DNA of 64,000 nucleotides from Phaseolus vulgaris (lineage: Eukaryota > Streptophyta > Magnoliopsida > Fabales > Fabaceae). Location: assembly GCF_000499845.2 (NCBI RefSeq), contig NC_023749.2, positions 43,582,177-43,646,176 of the forward strand, written 5' to 3'. Below the pieces are notes generated by a model that saw only the letters and a list, made by a program, of their open reading frames with translations, was not told the origin of the DNA and did no database searches. The position numbers and the translations under genes are program-made. Each line of letters begins with the position of its first letter. Within the stretch, counting starts at the first letter, position 1. Below, one piece after another: positions 35,071 through 45,070 of this stretch.

Positions 35071-35672
35071 TCAGGTATGGCGCAGAGGGTGGAAGAAGTT
35101 TGGAAGGTGGCTAAGGTAGGTTCGAAGAGAACGCCTAGTCAGCCGGTCTTTTGTTCTGAAGCTCAGGGGGGCAAAGAAGGATCCCAAAAGGCATTTCTAC
35201 TCCCAGATAAAGAAACAATTGCCAAAGCATGAGGCCAGGGAAAGTTGATATCACCAAGAGTCCTTGGCAATCAGGAGGAGTTCAAACAGCGCCGAGAAGG
35301 TTAAAAGACCTGTTTGATGAAGCAGGTCGAGTGGGACGGTGTTTTGAGCCAATAACTGAGTTACAGTTCGTTGCTTGAAGGGTATTCTTACGATAAGGTT
35401 AGTTGCCTTAAGAGTACAAGTTGGTTAAGGTGATTATTGCTTAAGTTTGAAGTGGTTCGAAGCAGTTAAGTCAAAAGTCGTGTTTGCAAAATCATTAAGT
35501 TAAATCCGACAAAGTTAAACATGCGAAGAAGGTTAAAGCGCTTAAAGAAGTCAGGAGAGGGAATACCCGAACTTTGTCATTAAGATAAGTATCTGTTAAA
35601 GGCACATATACACGAGTTTATTACAGAATAATACAAGGGAAATCATAAAAGTAGCAGATGAAGAGGAGTTGA

Positions 35673-37354
35673 TTAGTCTTCAGCAGGAACGACTTTTCCA
35701 TCTACTACTTCGTTGTTCAGTGACACCAGGCTGAGATCCAGGTCGGGGAATAGGCAAGCGAATTGTTCCCGCGCAGCTTCGAATCCAGCAGCCAGAATCT
35801 GAGCAGAGTTTAGCTTGAGTTCTTCAATTTGCCCCTGAAGTTCCTCAATCCGCTTCTTGAGGTCTTCAGTTTGCTCTTTCGGCTCTTTATTCTGCTGCTC
35901 CAGCTCTTCAACCTGTTTTTTGAGTTGTTCGTTGGTCTCTTGAGCCTGGAGAAGGTCTTCAGTAACCTTCTTGGATTCCGATTGTGCTTGGGCCAACTCA
36001 GCAGCCACCTTTCCTTTCTCTTTGTTGGCCTCGACGAGATCAGCCATGGCGTCGTCCCTCGCCTTTTCTACTTGCCCAAGTAGTTTCTCTCGGTCGATCG
36101 ACCTCTGCTCCAGTTTTTGCACCTTAGCGGTGTCAGCTTTCATGAGAGCCTCCAGGTCGACCGCCCTGGCGCGAAGAGGCACAATTTTGCTTTCCAGCTC
36201 GACCTTCTCTTGGGCAAGTTGGTGAACTTTGTGGCGAAGGTCAGTGGCCTCCTTGCGCGCCAGCCTGAGCTCGGTATTCATTGCATCCTCCACTCGGGAG
36301 TGTTCGATTTCTGCGAGCGTCAGGCTGAAAGACAACTTCTCCACCTCGATCCTCATGGTGCTGTTTTCGGTTTTGAGGTTGAAGAGGTCGTCTTGGAGCC
36401 TCCTGGTTGAGCCTTCCACAGCCCTGGTTATGATCGCTGGGATATCCTCTGCTATGGTTTTCAGCTTGGCAGTTAGAGGCTCCCACATCCTTGTGACCTC
36501 AAGGGGAAGGTTCGCTGCTTGGAGAGGCGCCAGGTGGGCTTGTTGTGGGTTCTCGTCGCCACCTTCCTTAGCAGGTTCTTCAGTAGTTGCTTCTTGGCGT
36601 GGCGATGCAATCGGGGATTCGGTAATCAGAATCGGAGAGGTATGAGCAACCTCATCCCCGATTGGAGCATTTTCTGCAGCTGAAGCATTTGAAGGGGGGC
36701 CCCCTCCAGCTGACACGTATGGCGTAGAGGCGCTTGGGGGGTCCTCCAGGAAATTTGGCTCTTGGGCCTCAGCTGCAGGTGGCGCAGTGGCCAGTGGAAC
36801 CGCTTGGACTGGTGAGGGAGGAGCCTGTGGTGTTGGCGATGATGGAGGAGGAGCAGGCGTCGATGGTGGTGTTGAGGTTGGAAGAGGGGGTGGAGCAGGT
36901 GGTGAAGAAGGTGCCACCCTCTTCCTCTTCGTAACGAGGCCATCCTCGGTGACCTCGTCGTCCTCTTCTTCCTCCTCATGGATGACTTGAGGGACTTTCC
37001 TTTTAGGTCTCTTAAGGACCAATTTTTTGCGTTGGGCGGGTTCCTTGGGTGGTGATCGCCCTTGGACAATGGCGGCCTCCACCACCGAGTTGGGCACCGT
37101 TTGGGAGCCGGTCGCCAACCCGTGGTTTCGGGCGAGCGCCTTCAGTTCAGCGAGCAAGTTTCTGGGCAACATGTCGTCTGCATGGAACGAAGATGCATGG
37201 GTTAACTCAAGAAAAACAAATAAGTGCATAAGGTAATAAACAGCAAAGCAGATGGTATGTGCAGGAAAGGTAAAGCCAAAGTCTTGCGCATAACGCACAA
37301 GACGCCCAGAAACAGCTAAACAAGAAGCGGCATCAAAACAAGAGTTTAATGTCC
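35673..37354 (-). pseudogene. A2 antisense gene, 3' exon and coding intron only
   Basis: Exon 2 runs on the minus strand from the TGCAG acceptor near 37173 (DDMLPRNLLAEL) to the stop at 35673. The basic cluster KRPKRK, a proline-rich linker and a coiled coil end in EVVDGKVVPAED, close to A3. The intron extends up to a donor (AATAG|GTTAGG) at 37355/37354. Exon 1 is absent because the palindrome breakpoint lies at 37364/37365. The apparent start codon at 37298 is inside the intron. A poly(A) signal (AATAAA on the minus strand) lies just after the stop. Confidence 0.82.
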
Positions 37355-37364
37355 TAACCTATTC
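36675..37364. other. Palindrome spacer (690 bp)
   Basis: Single-copy centre holding the start of antisense exon 2, the intron and a few bases of exon 1. The right arm begins at gaaaatgctcc (37365). Confidence 0.9.
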
Positions 37365-38366
37365 GAAAATGCTCCAATCGGGGATGAGGTTGCTCATACC
37401 TCTCCGATTCTGATTACCGAATCCCCGATTGCGTCGCCACGCCAAGAAGCAACTACTGAAGAACCTGCTAAGGAAGGTGGCGACGAGAACCCACAACAAG
37501 CCCACCTGGCGCCTCTCCAAGCAGCGAACCTTCCCCTTGAGGTCACAAGGATGTGGGAGCCTCTAACTGCCAAGCTGAAAACCATAGCAGAGGATATCCC
37601 AGCGATCATAACCAGGGTTGTGGAAGGCTCAACCAGGAGGCTCCAAGACGACCTCTTCAACCTCAAAACCGAAAACAACACCATGAGGATCGAGGTGGAG
37701 AAGTTGTCTTTCAGCCTGACGCTCGCAGAAATCGAACACTCCCGAGTGGAGGATGCAATGAATACCGAGCTCAGGCTGGCGCGCAAGGAGGCCACTGACC
37801 TTCGCCACAAAGTTCACCAACTTGCCCAAGAGAAGGTCGAGCTGGAAAGCAAAATTGTGCCTCTTCGCGCCAGGGCGGTCGACCTGGAGGCTCTCATGAA
37901 AGCTGACACCGCTAAGGTGCAAAAACTGGAGCAGAGGTCGATCGACCGAGAGAAACTACTTGGGCAAGTAGAAAAGGCGAGGGACGACGCCATGGCTGAT
38001 CTCGTCGAGGCCAACAAAGAGAAAGGAAAGGTGGCTGCTGAGTTGGCCCAAGCACAATCAGAATCCAAGAAGGTTACTGAAGACCTTCTCCAGGCTCAAG
38101 AGACCAACGAACAACTCAAAAAACAGGTTGAAGAGCTGGAGCAGCAGAATAAAGAGCTGAAAGAGCAAACTGAAGTCCTCAAGAAGCGGATTGAGGAACT
38201 TCAGGGGCAAATTGAAGAACTCAAGCTAAACTCTGCTCAGATTCTGGCTGCTGGATTCGAAGCTGCGCGGGAACAATTCGCTTGCCTATTCCCCGACCTG
38301 GATCTCAGCCTGGTGTCACTGAACAACGAAGTAGTAGATGGAAAAGTCGTTCCTGCTGAAGACTAA
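37365..38366 (+). pseudogene. Right-arm copy of antisense-gene 3' end
   Basis: In the opposite orientation to its twin. It encodes the region from NAPIGDEVAH through the coiled coil to the stop at 38366, with AATAAA at 38417-38422. It lacks a start, exon 1 and the linker. Confidence 0.85.
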
Positions 38367-40075
38367 TCAACTCCTCTTCATCTGCTACTTTTATGATTTC
38401 CCTTGTATTATTCTGTAATAAACTCGTGTATATGTGCCTTTAACAGATACTTATCTTAATGACAAAGTTCGGGTATTCCCTCTCCTGACTTCTTTAAGCG
38501 CTTTAACCTTCTTCGCATGTTTAACTTTGTCGGATTTAACTTAATGATTTTGCAAACACGACTTTTGACTTAACTGCTTCGAACCACTTCAAACTTAAGC
38601 AATAATCACCATAACCAACTTGTACTCTTAAGGCAACTAACCTTATCGTAAGAATACCCTTCAAGCAACGAACTGTAACTCAGTTATTGGCTCAAAACAT
38701 CGTCCCACTCGACCTGCTTCATCAAACAGGTCTTTTAACCTTCTTGGCGCTATTTGAACTCCTCCTGATCGCCAAGGACTCTTGGTGATATCAACTTTCC
38801 CTGGCCTCATGCTTTGGCAATTGTTTCTTTATCTGGGAGTAGAAATGCCTTTTGGGATCCTTCTTTGCCCCCCTGAGCTTCAGAACAAAAGACCGGCTGA
38901 CTAGGCGTTCTCTTCGAACCTACCTTAGCCACCTTCCAAACTTCTTCCACCCTCTGCGCCATACCTGAACTCGTTCGAGACGAGAAGGATTTTATCTTGC
39001 CTACGCTCGCATGTAAGCGAGAAGGTCTTTAACTCGCCTGAACTCGCTCATCGGCGAGAAGGTCTTTAACTCGCCTGAACTCGCTCATCGGCGAGAAGGT
39101 CTTTATCTTGCCTGAACTCGCTCATCGGCGAGAAGGTCTTTATCTTGCCTCTGCATTGCCCCAGGGGTTACATCTTCTCGCCCCCAGAAACACGGAGGAC
39201 TTTTACTGGTGCCTCTAAATTGCCCCAGGGGTTACATCTTCTCGCCCCCAGAAACACGGAGGACTTTTACTCTTCCTCGCCCGCACCCGCTCGACGGCGA
39301 GGAGGTCTTTAACTTGCCTAAACTCGTTCGACGGCGAGAAGGACTTTATCTGGTGCCTCAACTTGCCCAGGGTGTACATCTCCTCCCCCCTGGATGCACT
39401 GAGGACCCTTTCTCTTTCTCGCTTGCACTCGCTCGACGGCGAGGAGGACTTTATCTGGTGCCTCAACTTGCCCAGGGTGTACATCTCCTCCCCCCTGGAT
39501 GCACTGAGGACCCTTTCTCTTTCTCGCCTGCACTCGCTCGGCGGCGAGGAGGTCTTTAACTTGCCTCAGAACGCGCGAGGGCGTTGAGGTCTTTCATCTG
39601 GTGCCTCAACTTGCCCAGGGTGTACATCTCCTCCCCCCTGGATGCACTGAGGACCCTTTCTCTTTCTCGCCTGCACTCGCTCGGCGGCGAGGAGGTCTTT
39701 AACTTGCCTCAGAACGCGCGAGGGCGTTGAGGTCTTTCATCTGGTGCCTCCGATCGCCGAAGGACGATGAGGACTTAAAAACCTTTACTGGTGCCTCCAA
39801 TCGCCGAAAAACGATGAGGACTTAAAAACTTTAACTGAAAGCATGCTATATATCTTTTCTTGCCTTAAATCACTTACAAGTGACAAGGTCTTTCTTCAAA
39901 ACTTTTGGAAAACAGCGAACATGCAACCAGAAAACGCCTTATACTTCGAAAACTCTTCTTTTATTGGGTGGCCTCATTAAAAACCCTCCTTAGGGAAAAA
40001 AGAGTGCCCCCTTCAAACTGTTTTAACAGAGACATTGTAATATAACCTTTGTGTTTGTCTTTACTTACAAAGCTC
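38367..40075 (-). other. Right-arm copy of A2 3' UTR
   Basis: Mirrors 33964-35672, including the tandem repeats (38969-39803) and the conserved block (39959-40011). No gene is seen. Confidence 0.85.
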
Positions 40076-40693
40076 TTAACTATAGTACAACTTCAGGTGT
40101 GTGGCGTTCCAGGTGCGAGGAATCGCCCCTCCTTCCAGCGTCTCTAAGCGGTAGGCTCCGTTCCTGAGCGCCTCGGTTATTCTGAACGGTCCAGTCCACT
40201 TGGGTGACAGTTTATTCTCCATCTCGTACTGGTGGGCCTTCCTCATCACCAGATCGCCTTCTCTAAACTGCCTTGGAATCACCTTCGAGTTGTATCTTCG
40301 TTCGACCCTTCTCTTCAGGGCTTCAGCCTTCAACCTCGCATCTTCCCTGACCTCATCCAGTAGATCCAGGTTCAGCCTTCTCTCTTCATTCGAGTCTTCC
40401 TCTACGAAGTTCTGGAATCTCGGCAAGCTCTCCTGGATCTCCACCGGAATCATGGCATCACACCCATAGACCAAGCTGAACGGGGTCTCATGGGTTCCTG
40501 ACTGCTCGGTGGTGTGGTACGCCCAGACTATACGGGGCACCTCCTCAGCCCAACTTCCCTTGGCTTTCTCAAGCCTTCTCTTCAAACCTCTCAACAACAC
40601 TCGATTAGCTGACTCCACCTGGCCATTTGTCAGAGGGTGCTCGACGGATGCAAACACTTGTTGAATTCCCACCCCTTCGCAAAGCTTCTTCAA
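40076..40693 (-). pseudogene. Right-arm copy of integrase C-terminal part
   Basis: 205 codons from just after the second catalytic Asp to the normal pol stop. Relative to the left arm it carries Q to L, S to L, V to L and G to R changes. It is a fragment without RT or the integrase N-terminus. Confidence 0.9.
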
Positions 40694-41344
40694 TAGAGAT
40701 GAAGTCGGCGATCACCAGGTTGAAGATAAAGTCGCCAGATGTAGATTTAGGCGACCTAGTTATTGGAGATCGCCAGAGCAAGCACATCGCCAAAGATGAA
40801 GGAGAAGCAGATTATGAAGGCGGCCGGCGAGACCACAGGGAAGGTGTATGAAGGCCCCTAACTCGCCAGTTCCAGTAGAGATCGCACTCCCAAGTTAGCT
40901 ATGCACTGGGCAGTACCATGCATACGTAACTTAGCCAAAATGAGAGTAGAAGCAGCGCCAAGTCAAGGAGCCTCCAGATGATGACACGTGTACAGTCGGA
41001 TGCGAGCCACGTGTCCAAGTCTGTAACTGCCAGGAGAGAGAAAGCCACCAGGTATATAAGAGTTCTCAAAAACTTTCTGAGGTACGCACGTTCAGTTTAT
41101 ACACTTTACGCTTGCGAGTGATAGAGCTGACTGTGAGAGAGGATTTGCACGGTTCTTGTTCTCTTAGTATTTGGTGATACCGTCACTGACTTGAGCGTTG
41201 GAGTGCGATCGGCCGCAGCGGCGCCGTACTGTTTCTTTGCAGGTTCTTGAGGTAGATCCCGAAGAGGAACGGAGGTGAGAAGCGGTGCGCACGTCGATCC
41301 TTTGACGAGGCAGTTTCCAGCATTCCGGTCAACAGGCAGGATCA
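40694..41344 (+). mobile_element. 5'-truncated A-type LTR
   Basis: Begins within the LTR (ggcgatcaccagg), lacking roughly the first 160 bp, and ends GGATCA at 41344, then tca and satellite. TATATAAG lies at 41053-41060. The plus orientation is opposite to the adjoining pol fragment, so the junction at 40693 is a rearrangement. It also has no PPT. Confidence 0.88.
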
Positions 41345-43677
41345 TCATAAATGTTTGCAACTTGTTCTTTTCTTTTCGCTATTAATTGATTGAAAACACT
41401 TATGATATCTTTGAAAACCAATTCCATGTGTTCAAATTGTGTTTTGATATGTTCAATATTTCTTTTACAATCTTAGTCTATTAATTGATTGAAACACTTA
41501 TGAATATCGTTGAAAAACAATCTCATGTGTTCGAATTGTGTTTTCGCATGTTCTAAGGTCTATTAATTGATTCAAACACCTAGGATACACCCTTGAAAAA
41601 CCATTTCATGTGTTCAAATTATATTTTGATATGTTTAATACTTCTTTTACAACCTAAGGTCTATTCATTGATTGAAACACTTATGATATCTTTGAAAAAC
41701 AATTTCACGTGTTAAAATTGTGTTTTGATATGTTTAATACTTCTTTCATTTACAATCTAAGGTTTTATAACCTAGGAAACTATAAGAAAGTGAACGTTCT
41801 GTATAATAATAGTTTATTAAAAGTATCTTAACTATTGAAAACAAACGTATTACTTAACTAAATGTTTGCAACTTGTTCTTTTCTTTTCGCTATTAATTGA
41901 TTGAAATCACTTATGATATCTTTGAAAACCAATTCCATGTGTTCAAATTGTGTTTTGATATGTTCAATATTTCTTTTACAATCTTAGTCTATTAATTGTT
42001 TGAAACACTTATGAATATCGTTGAAAAACAATCTCGTGTGTTAGAATTGTGTTTTCGTATGTTCTAAGGTCTATTAATTGATTCAAACACCTAGGATACA
42101 CCCTTGAAAAACTATTTCATGTGTTCAAATTATATTTTGATATGTTTAATACTTCTTTTATAACCTAAGGTCTATTCATTGATTGAAACACTTAGGATAT
42201 CTTTGAAAAACAATTTCACGTGTTAAAATTGTGTTTTGATATGTTTAATACTTCTTTCATTTACAATCTAAGGTTTTATAACCTAGGAAACTATAAGAAA
42301 GTGAATGTTCTGTATAATAATAGTTTATTAAACGTATCTTAACTATTGAAAACAAAGGTATTACTTAACTAAATGTTTGCAACTTGATCTTTTCTTTTCG
42401 CTATTAATTGATTGAAAACACTTATGATATCTTTGAAAACCAATTCCATGTGTTCAAATTGTGTTTTGATATGTTCAATATTTCTTTTACAATCTTAGTC
42501 TATTAATTGATTGAAACACTTATGAATATCGTTGAAAAACAATCTCATGTGTTCGAATTGTGTTTTCGCATGTTCTAAGGTCTATTAATTGATTCAAACA
42601 CCTAGGATACACCCTTGAAAAACCATTTCATGTGTTCAAATTATATTTTGATATGTTTAATACTTCTTTTACAACCTAAGGTCTATTCATTGATTGAAAC
42701 ACTTATGATATCTTTGAAAAACAATTTCACGTGTTAAAATTGTGTTTTGATATGTTTAATACTTCTTTCATTTACAATCTAAGGTTTTATAACCTAGGAA
42801 ACTATAAGAAAGTGAACGTTCTGTATAATAATAGTTTATTAAAAGTATCTTAACTATTGAAAACAAACGTATTACTTAACTAAATGTTTGCAACTTGTTC
42901 TTTTCTTTTCGCTATTAATTGATTGAAATCACTTATGATATCTTTGAAAACCAATTCCATGTGTTCAAATTGTGTTTTGATATGTTCAATATTTCTTTTA
43001 CAATCTTAGTCTATTAATTGTTTGAAACACTTATGAATATCGTTGAAAAACAATCTCGTGTGTTAGAATTGTGTTTTCGTATGTTCTAAGGTCTATTAAT
43101 TGATTCAAACACCTAGGATACACCCTTGAAAAACTATTTCATGTGTTCAAATTATATTTTGATATGTTTAATACTTCTTTTATAACCTAAGGTCTATTCA
43201 TTGATTGAAACACTTAGGATATCTTTGAAAAACAATTTCACGTGTTAAAATTGTGTTTTGATATGTTTAATACTTCTTTCATTTACAATCTAAGGTTTTA
43301 TAACCTAGGAAACTATAAGAAAGTGAATGTTCTGTATAATAATAGTTTATTAAACGTATCTTAACTATTGAAAACAAAGGTATTACTTAACTAAATGTTT
43401 GCAACTTGATCTTTTCTTTTCGCTATTAATTGATTGAAAACACTTATGATATCTTTGAAAACCAATTCCATGTGTTCAAATTGTGTTTTGATATGTTCAA
43501 TATTTCTTTTACAATCTTAGTCTATTAATTGATTAAAACAGTTATGAATATCGTTGAAAAACAATCTCATGTGTTAGAATTGTGTTTTCGTATGTTCTAA
43601 GGTCTATTAATTGAGTCAAACACCTAGGATACACCTTTGAAAAACCATTTGATGTGTTCAAATTGTATTTTCATATG
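41345..43677 (+). repeat. Satellite array 2, 511-bp monomers in a 1022-bp dimer
   Basis: Anchors at 41785, 42296, 42807 and 43318 (511 bp apart). Monomers 1 and 3 share gaacgttctg and ttcgcatg; 2 and 4 share ctcgtgtgttag, cttaggat and aaaggtatt. This is a clear dimeric higher-order repeat. The variant acaaacgtatt is shared with array 3. Confidence 0.94.
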
Positions 43678-44473
43678 TGATCCTGCCTGCTGACCGGAAC
43701 GCTGGAGAATGCCTCGTCAAAGGATCGACGTGCGCACCGCCTCTCACCTCCGTTCCTTTCCGGGATCTACTTCAAGAACCTGCAAAGAAACGATACGGCG
43801 CCGCTACGGCCGATCGCACTCCGACGCTCAAGTCAGTGACGGTATCACCAAATACTAAGGACAAGAACCGTGCAAATCCTCTCTCGCAATCAGCTCTATC
43901 ACTCGCAAGCGTAAAGTGTATGAACTGAATGTGCGTACCTCAGAGAGTTTGTTAAGAGCTCTTATATACCTGGTGGCTTTCTCTCTCCTGGCAGTTGCAG
44001 ACTTGGACACGTGGCTCGCATCCAACCGTACACGTGCCATCATCTGGAGGCTCCCTGACTTGGCGCTGCTTCTACTCTCATTTTGGCTAAGTTACTTATG
44101 CATGGTACTGCCCAGTGCATAGCTAACTTAGGAGTGCGATCTCTACTGGAACTGGCGAGTTAGGGCCTTCATACACCCTCCCTGTGGTCTCGCCGGCCGC
44201 CTTCATAACCTGCTGCTTCCCCTTTATCTTCGGCGATGTGCTCGCTCTGGCGATCTCCAATGACTAGGTCGCCTGAATCTACATCTGGCGACTTGATCTT
44301 TAACCTGGCGATCGCCTATTCTGGTAAGCTGGAAATTGGAACACGCCAGCTTAACAACTGGCGACTACGCGTGCCCCCCGACTTCCTTCCCTCCTGCCAA
44401 CCTGGCGCCTTGTCAACACGCCTACACTGTAGCAGGGTGCCACGTCATCATACCCGACCACCAGGGCGGTACA
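43678..44473 (-). repeat. A3 3' LTR
   Basis: 796 bp; on the minus strand TGTACC...GGATCA. The TATATAAG box is at 43968-43961. The flanking 5 bp (atatg) have no partner because the far end is truncated. Confidence 0.93.
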
Positions 44474-44487
44474 CAAGCCCCCCAGTC
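44474..44487 (-). other. A3 polypurine tract
   Basis: GACTGGGGGGCTTG on the minus strand, adjacent to the 3' LTR and identical to A1. Confidence 0.88.
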
Positions 44488-44827
44488 TTAAGCGAAGACT
44501 TGTCTAGCGAAAAGACTGAAAGAGCCTTCGTTAACACCGATCTACGTGGCACTGACGCAGAATTCCAAGCGATTGTACTTTCTGCTGCTCTGACGCTCCA
44601 CCAAACCCTTCACTCATCGTTCGACACGTGGCTTCATCAACGGCTCTCTTCATCTGCCGTTAGCGCTTCCTAAAATCATTTCGAAAACCCTTAAACCCAT
44701 TACGCTCCACTGTTCCATCACTTTCTTCGTGCTTGCAAACGCTCTCACTTCCTTCTGCGAAAGCTCTCGACGCTCTTCAATGCTCTAGATCACCATCTCC
44801 CTTCACCGTCTTCCTGATCATCGAAAG
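44488..44827 (+). promoter_or_regulatory. Putative promoter and leader exon of A3 antisense gene
   Basis: Lies between the PPT and the leader-intron donor. A CACGTG box lies near 44623. No clear TATA box is seen. It corresponds to 6191-6506 in A1. Promoter activity is inference. Confidence 0.4.
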
Positions 44828-45062
44828 GTAACTACTTTCCTTCATCTGCTGGGTTTCCTTGCATTTTCACCGATTTGCATCATCCTGTAACTGCCTGGTG
44901 CATACGCTGTGGGTTGTTTTTCCATTTCTCCTTCTGCGTAACTTAGGGCTTTGTCGATCGTTGCAACGAACATACATTCATTCGTTTTTCACCTTCCTTC
45001 TATGATCGAGTCAGCCTCTGTAATCCCCTGATCGTTCTTTTTTCTTTCTTCTTCCTTTGCAG
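44828..45062 (+). other. Leader intron of A3 antisense gene
   Basis: Donor AAAG|GTAACT and acceptor TTTGCAG, preceded by a pyrimidine-rich run (ttctttcttcttcc). 235 nt, ending eight bases before the ATG. The same architecture is seen in A1. Confidence 0.68.
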
Positions 45063-45070
45063 TTGCTATC

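Larger units (their letters stand above)
33964..35672 (+). other. A2 3' UTR with complex tandem repeats
   Basis: A non-coding stretch between the convergent pol and antisense genes. It contains the conserved post-pol block (34028-34080) and GC-rich repeats with dyad symmetry at 34236-35070, then 600 bp of unique sequence. Open frames inside the repeats arise because 105 is a multiple of three. Confidence 0.8.
33346..36674 (+). repeat. Left arm of 3329-bp inverted repeat (palindrome)
   Basis: Position x pairs with 74039-x on the opposite strand over the whole arm with no net gap. Examples are pol stop 33963 with 40076, and antisense-gene stop 35673 with 38366. The arm holds the integrase C-terminal part, the 3' UTR and the 3' part of the antisense gene. 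Confidence 0.95.
37365..40693 (-). repeat. Right arm of 3329-bp inverted repeat
   Basis: Exact mirror of 33346-36674. Scattered substitutions are visible, for example four amino-acid changes in the integrase tail, but there are no length differences overall. The edge at 40693/40694 abuts an LTR fragment. Confidence 0.95.
20787..41344 (+). mobile_element. Element A2: rearranged Tat-lineage element with palindromic 3' half
   Basis: It runs from LTR start TGTACC at 20787 to an LTR end at 41344, with satellite on both sides. Inside are gag, a nested B2, pol with a triplication, and a 3.3-kb-arm palindrome. The flanks (cgttc, tcata) are not a target duplication, and the flanking satellite phases do not meet. 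The ends therefore do not reflect one simple insertion. Confidence 0.85.

Noticed and set aside
37174..37298. Apparent start codon at 37298 and N-terminal segment (MRYAQDFG) of the A2 antisense frame; same at 46074 in A3
   Set aside because: The segment is translated intron. The conserved splice acceptor and in-frame join to exon 1 in A1 and A3 explain it better.
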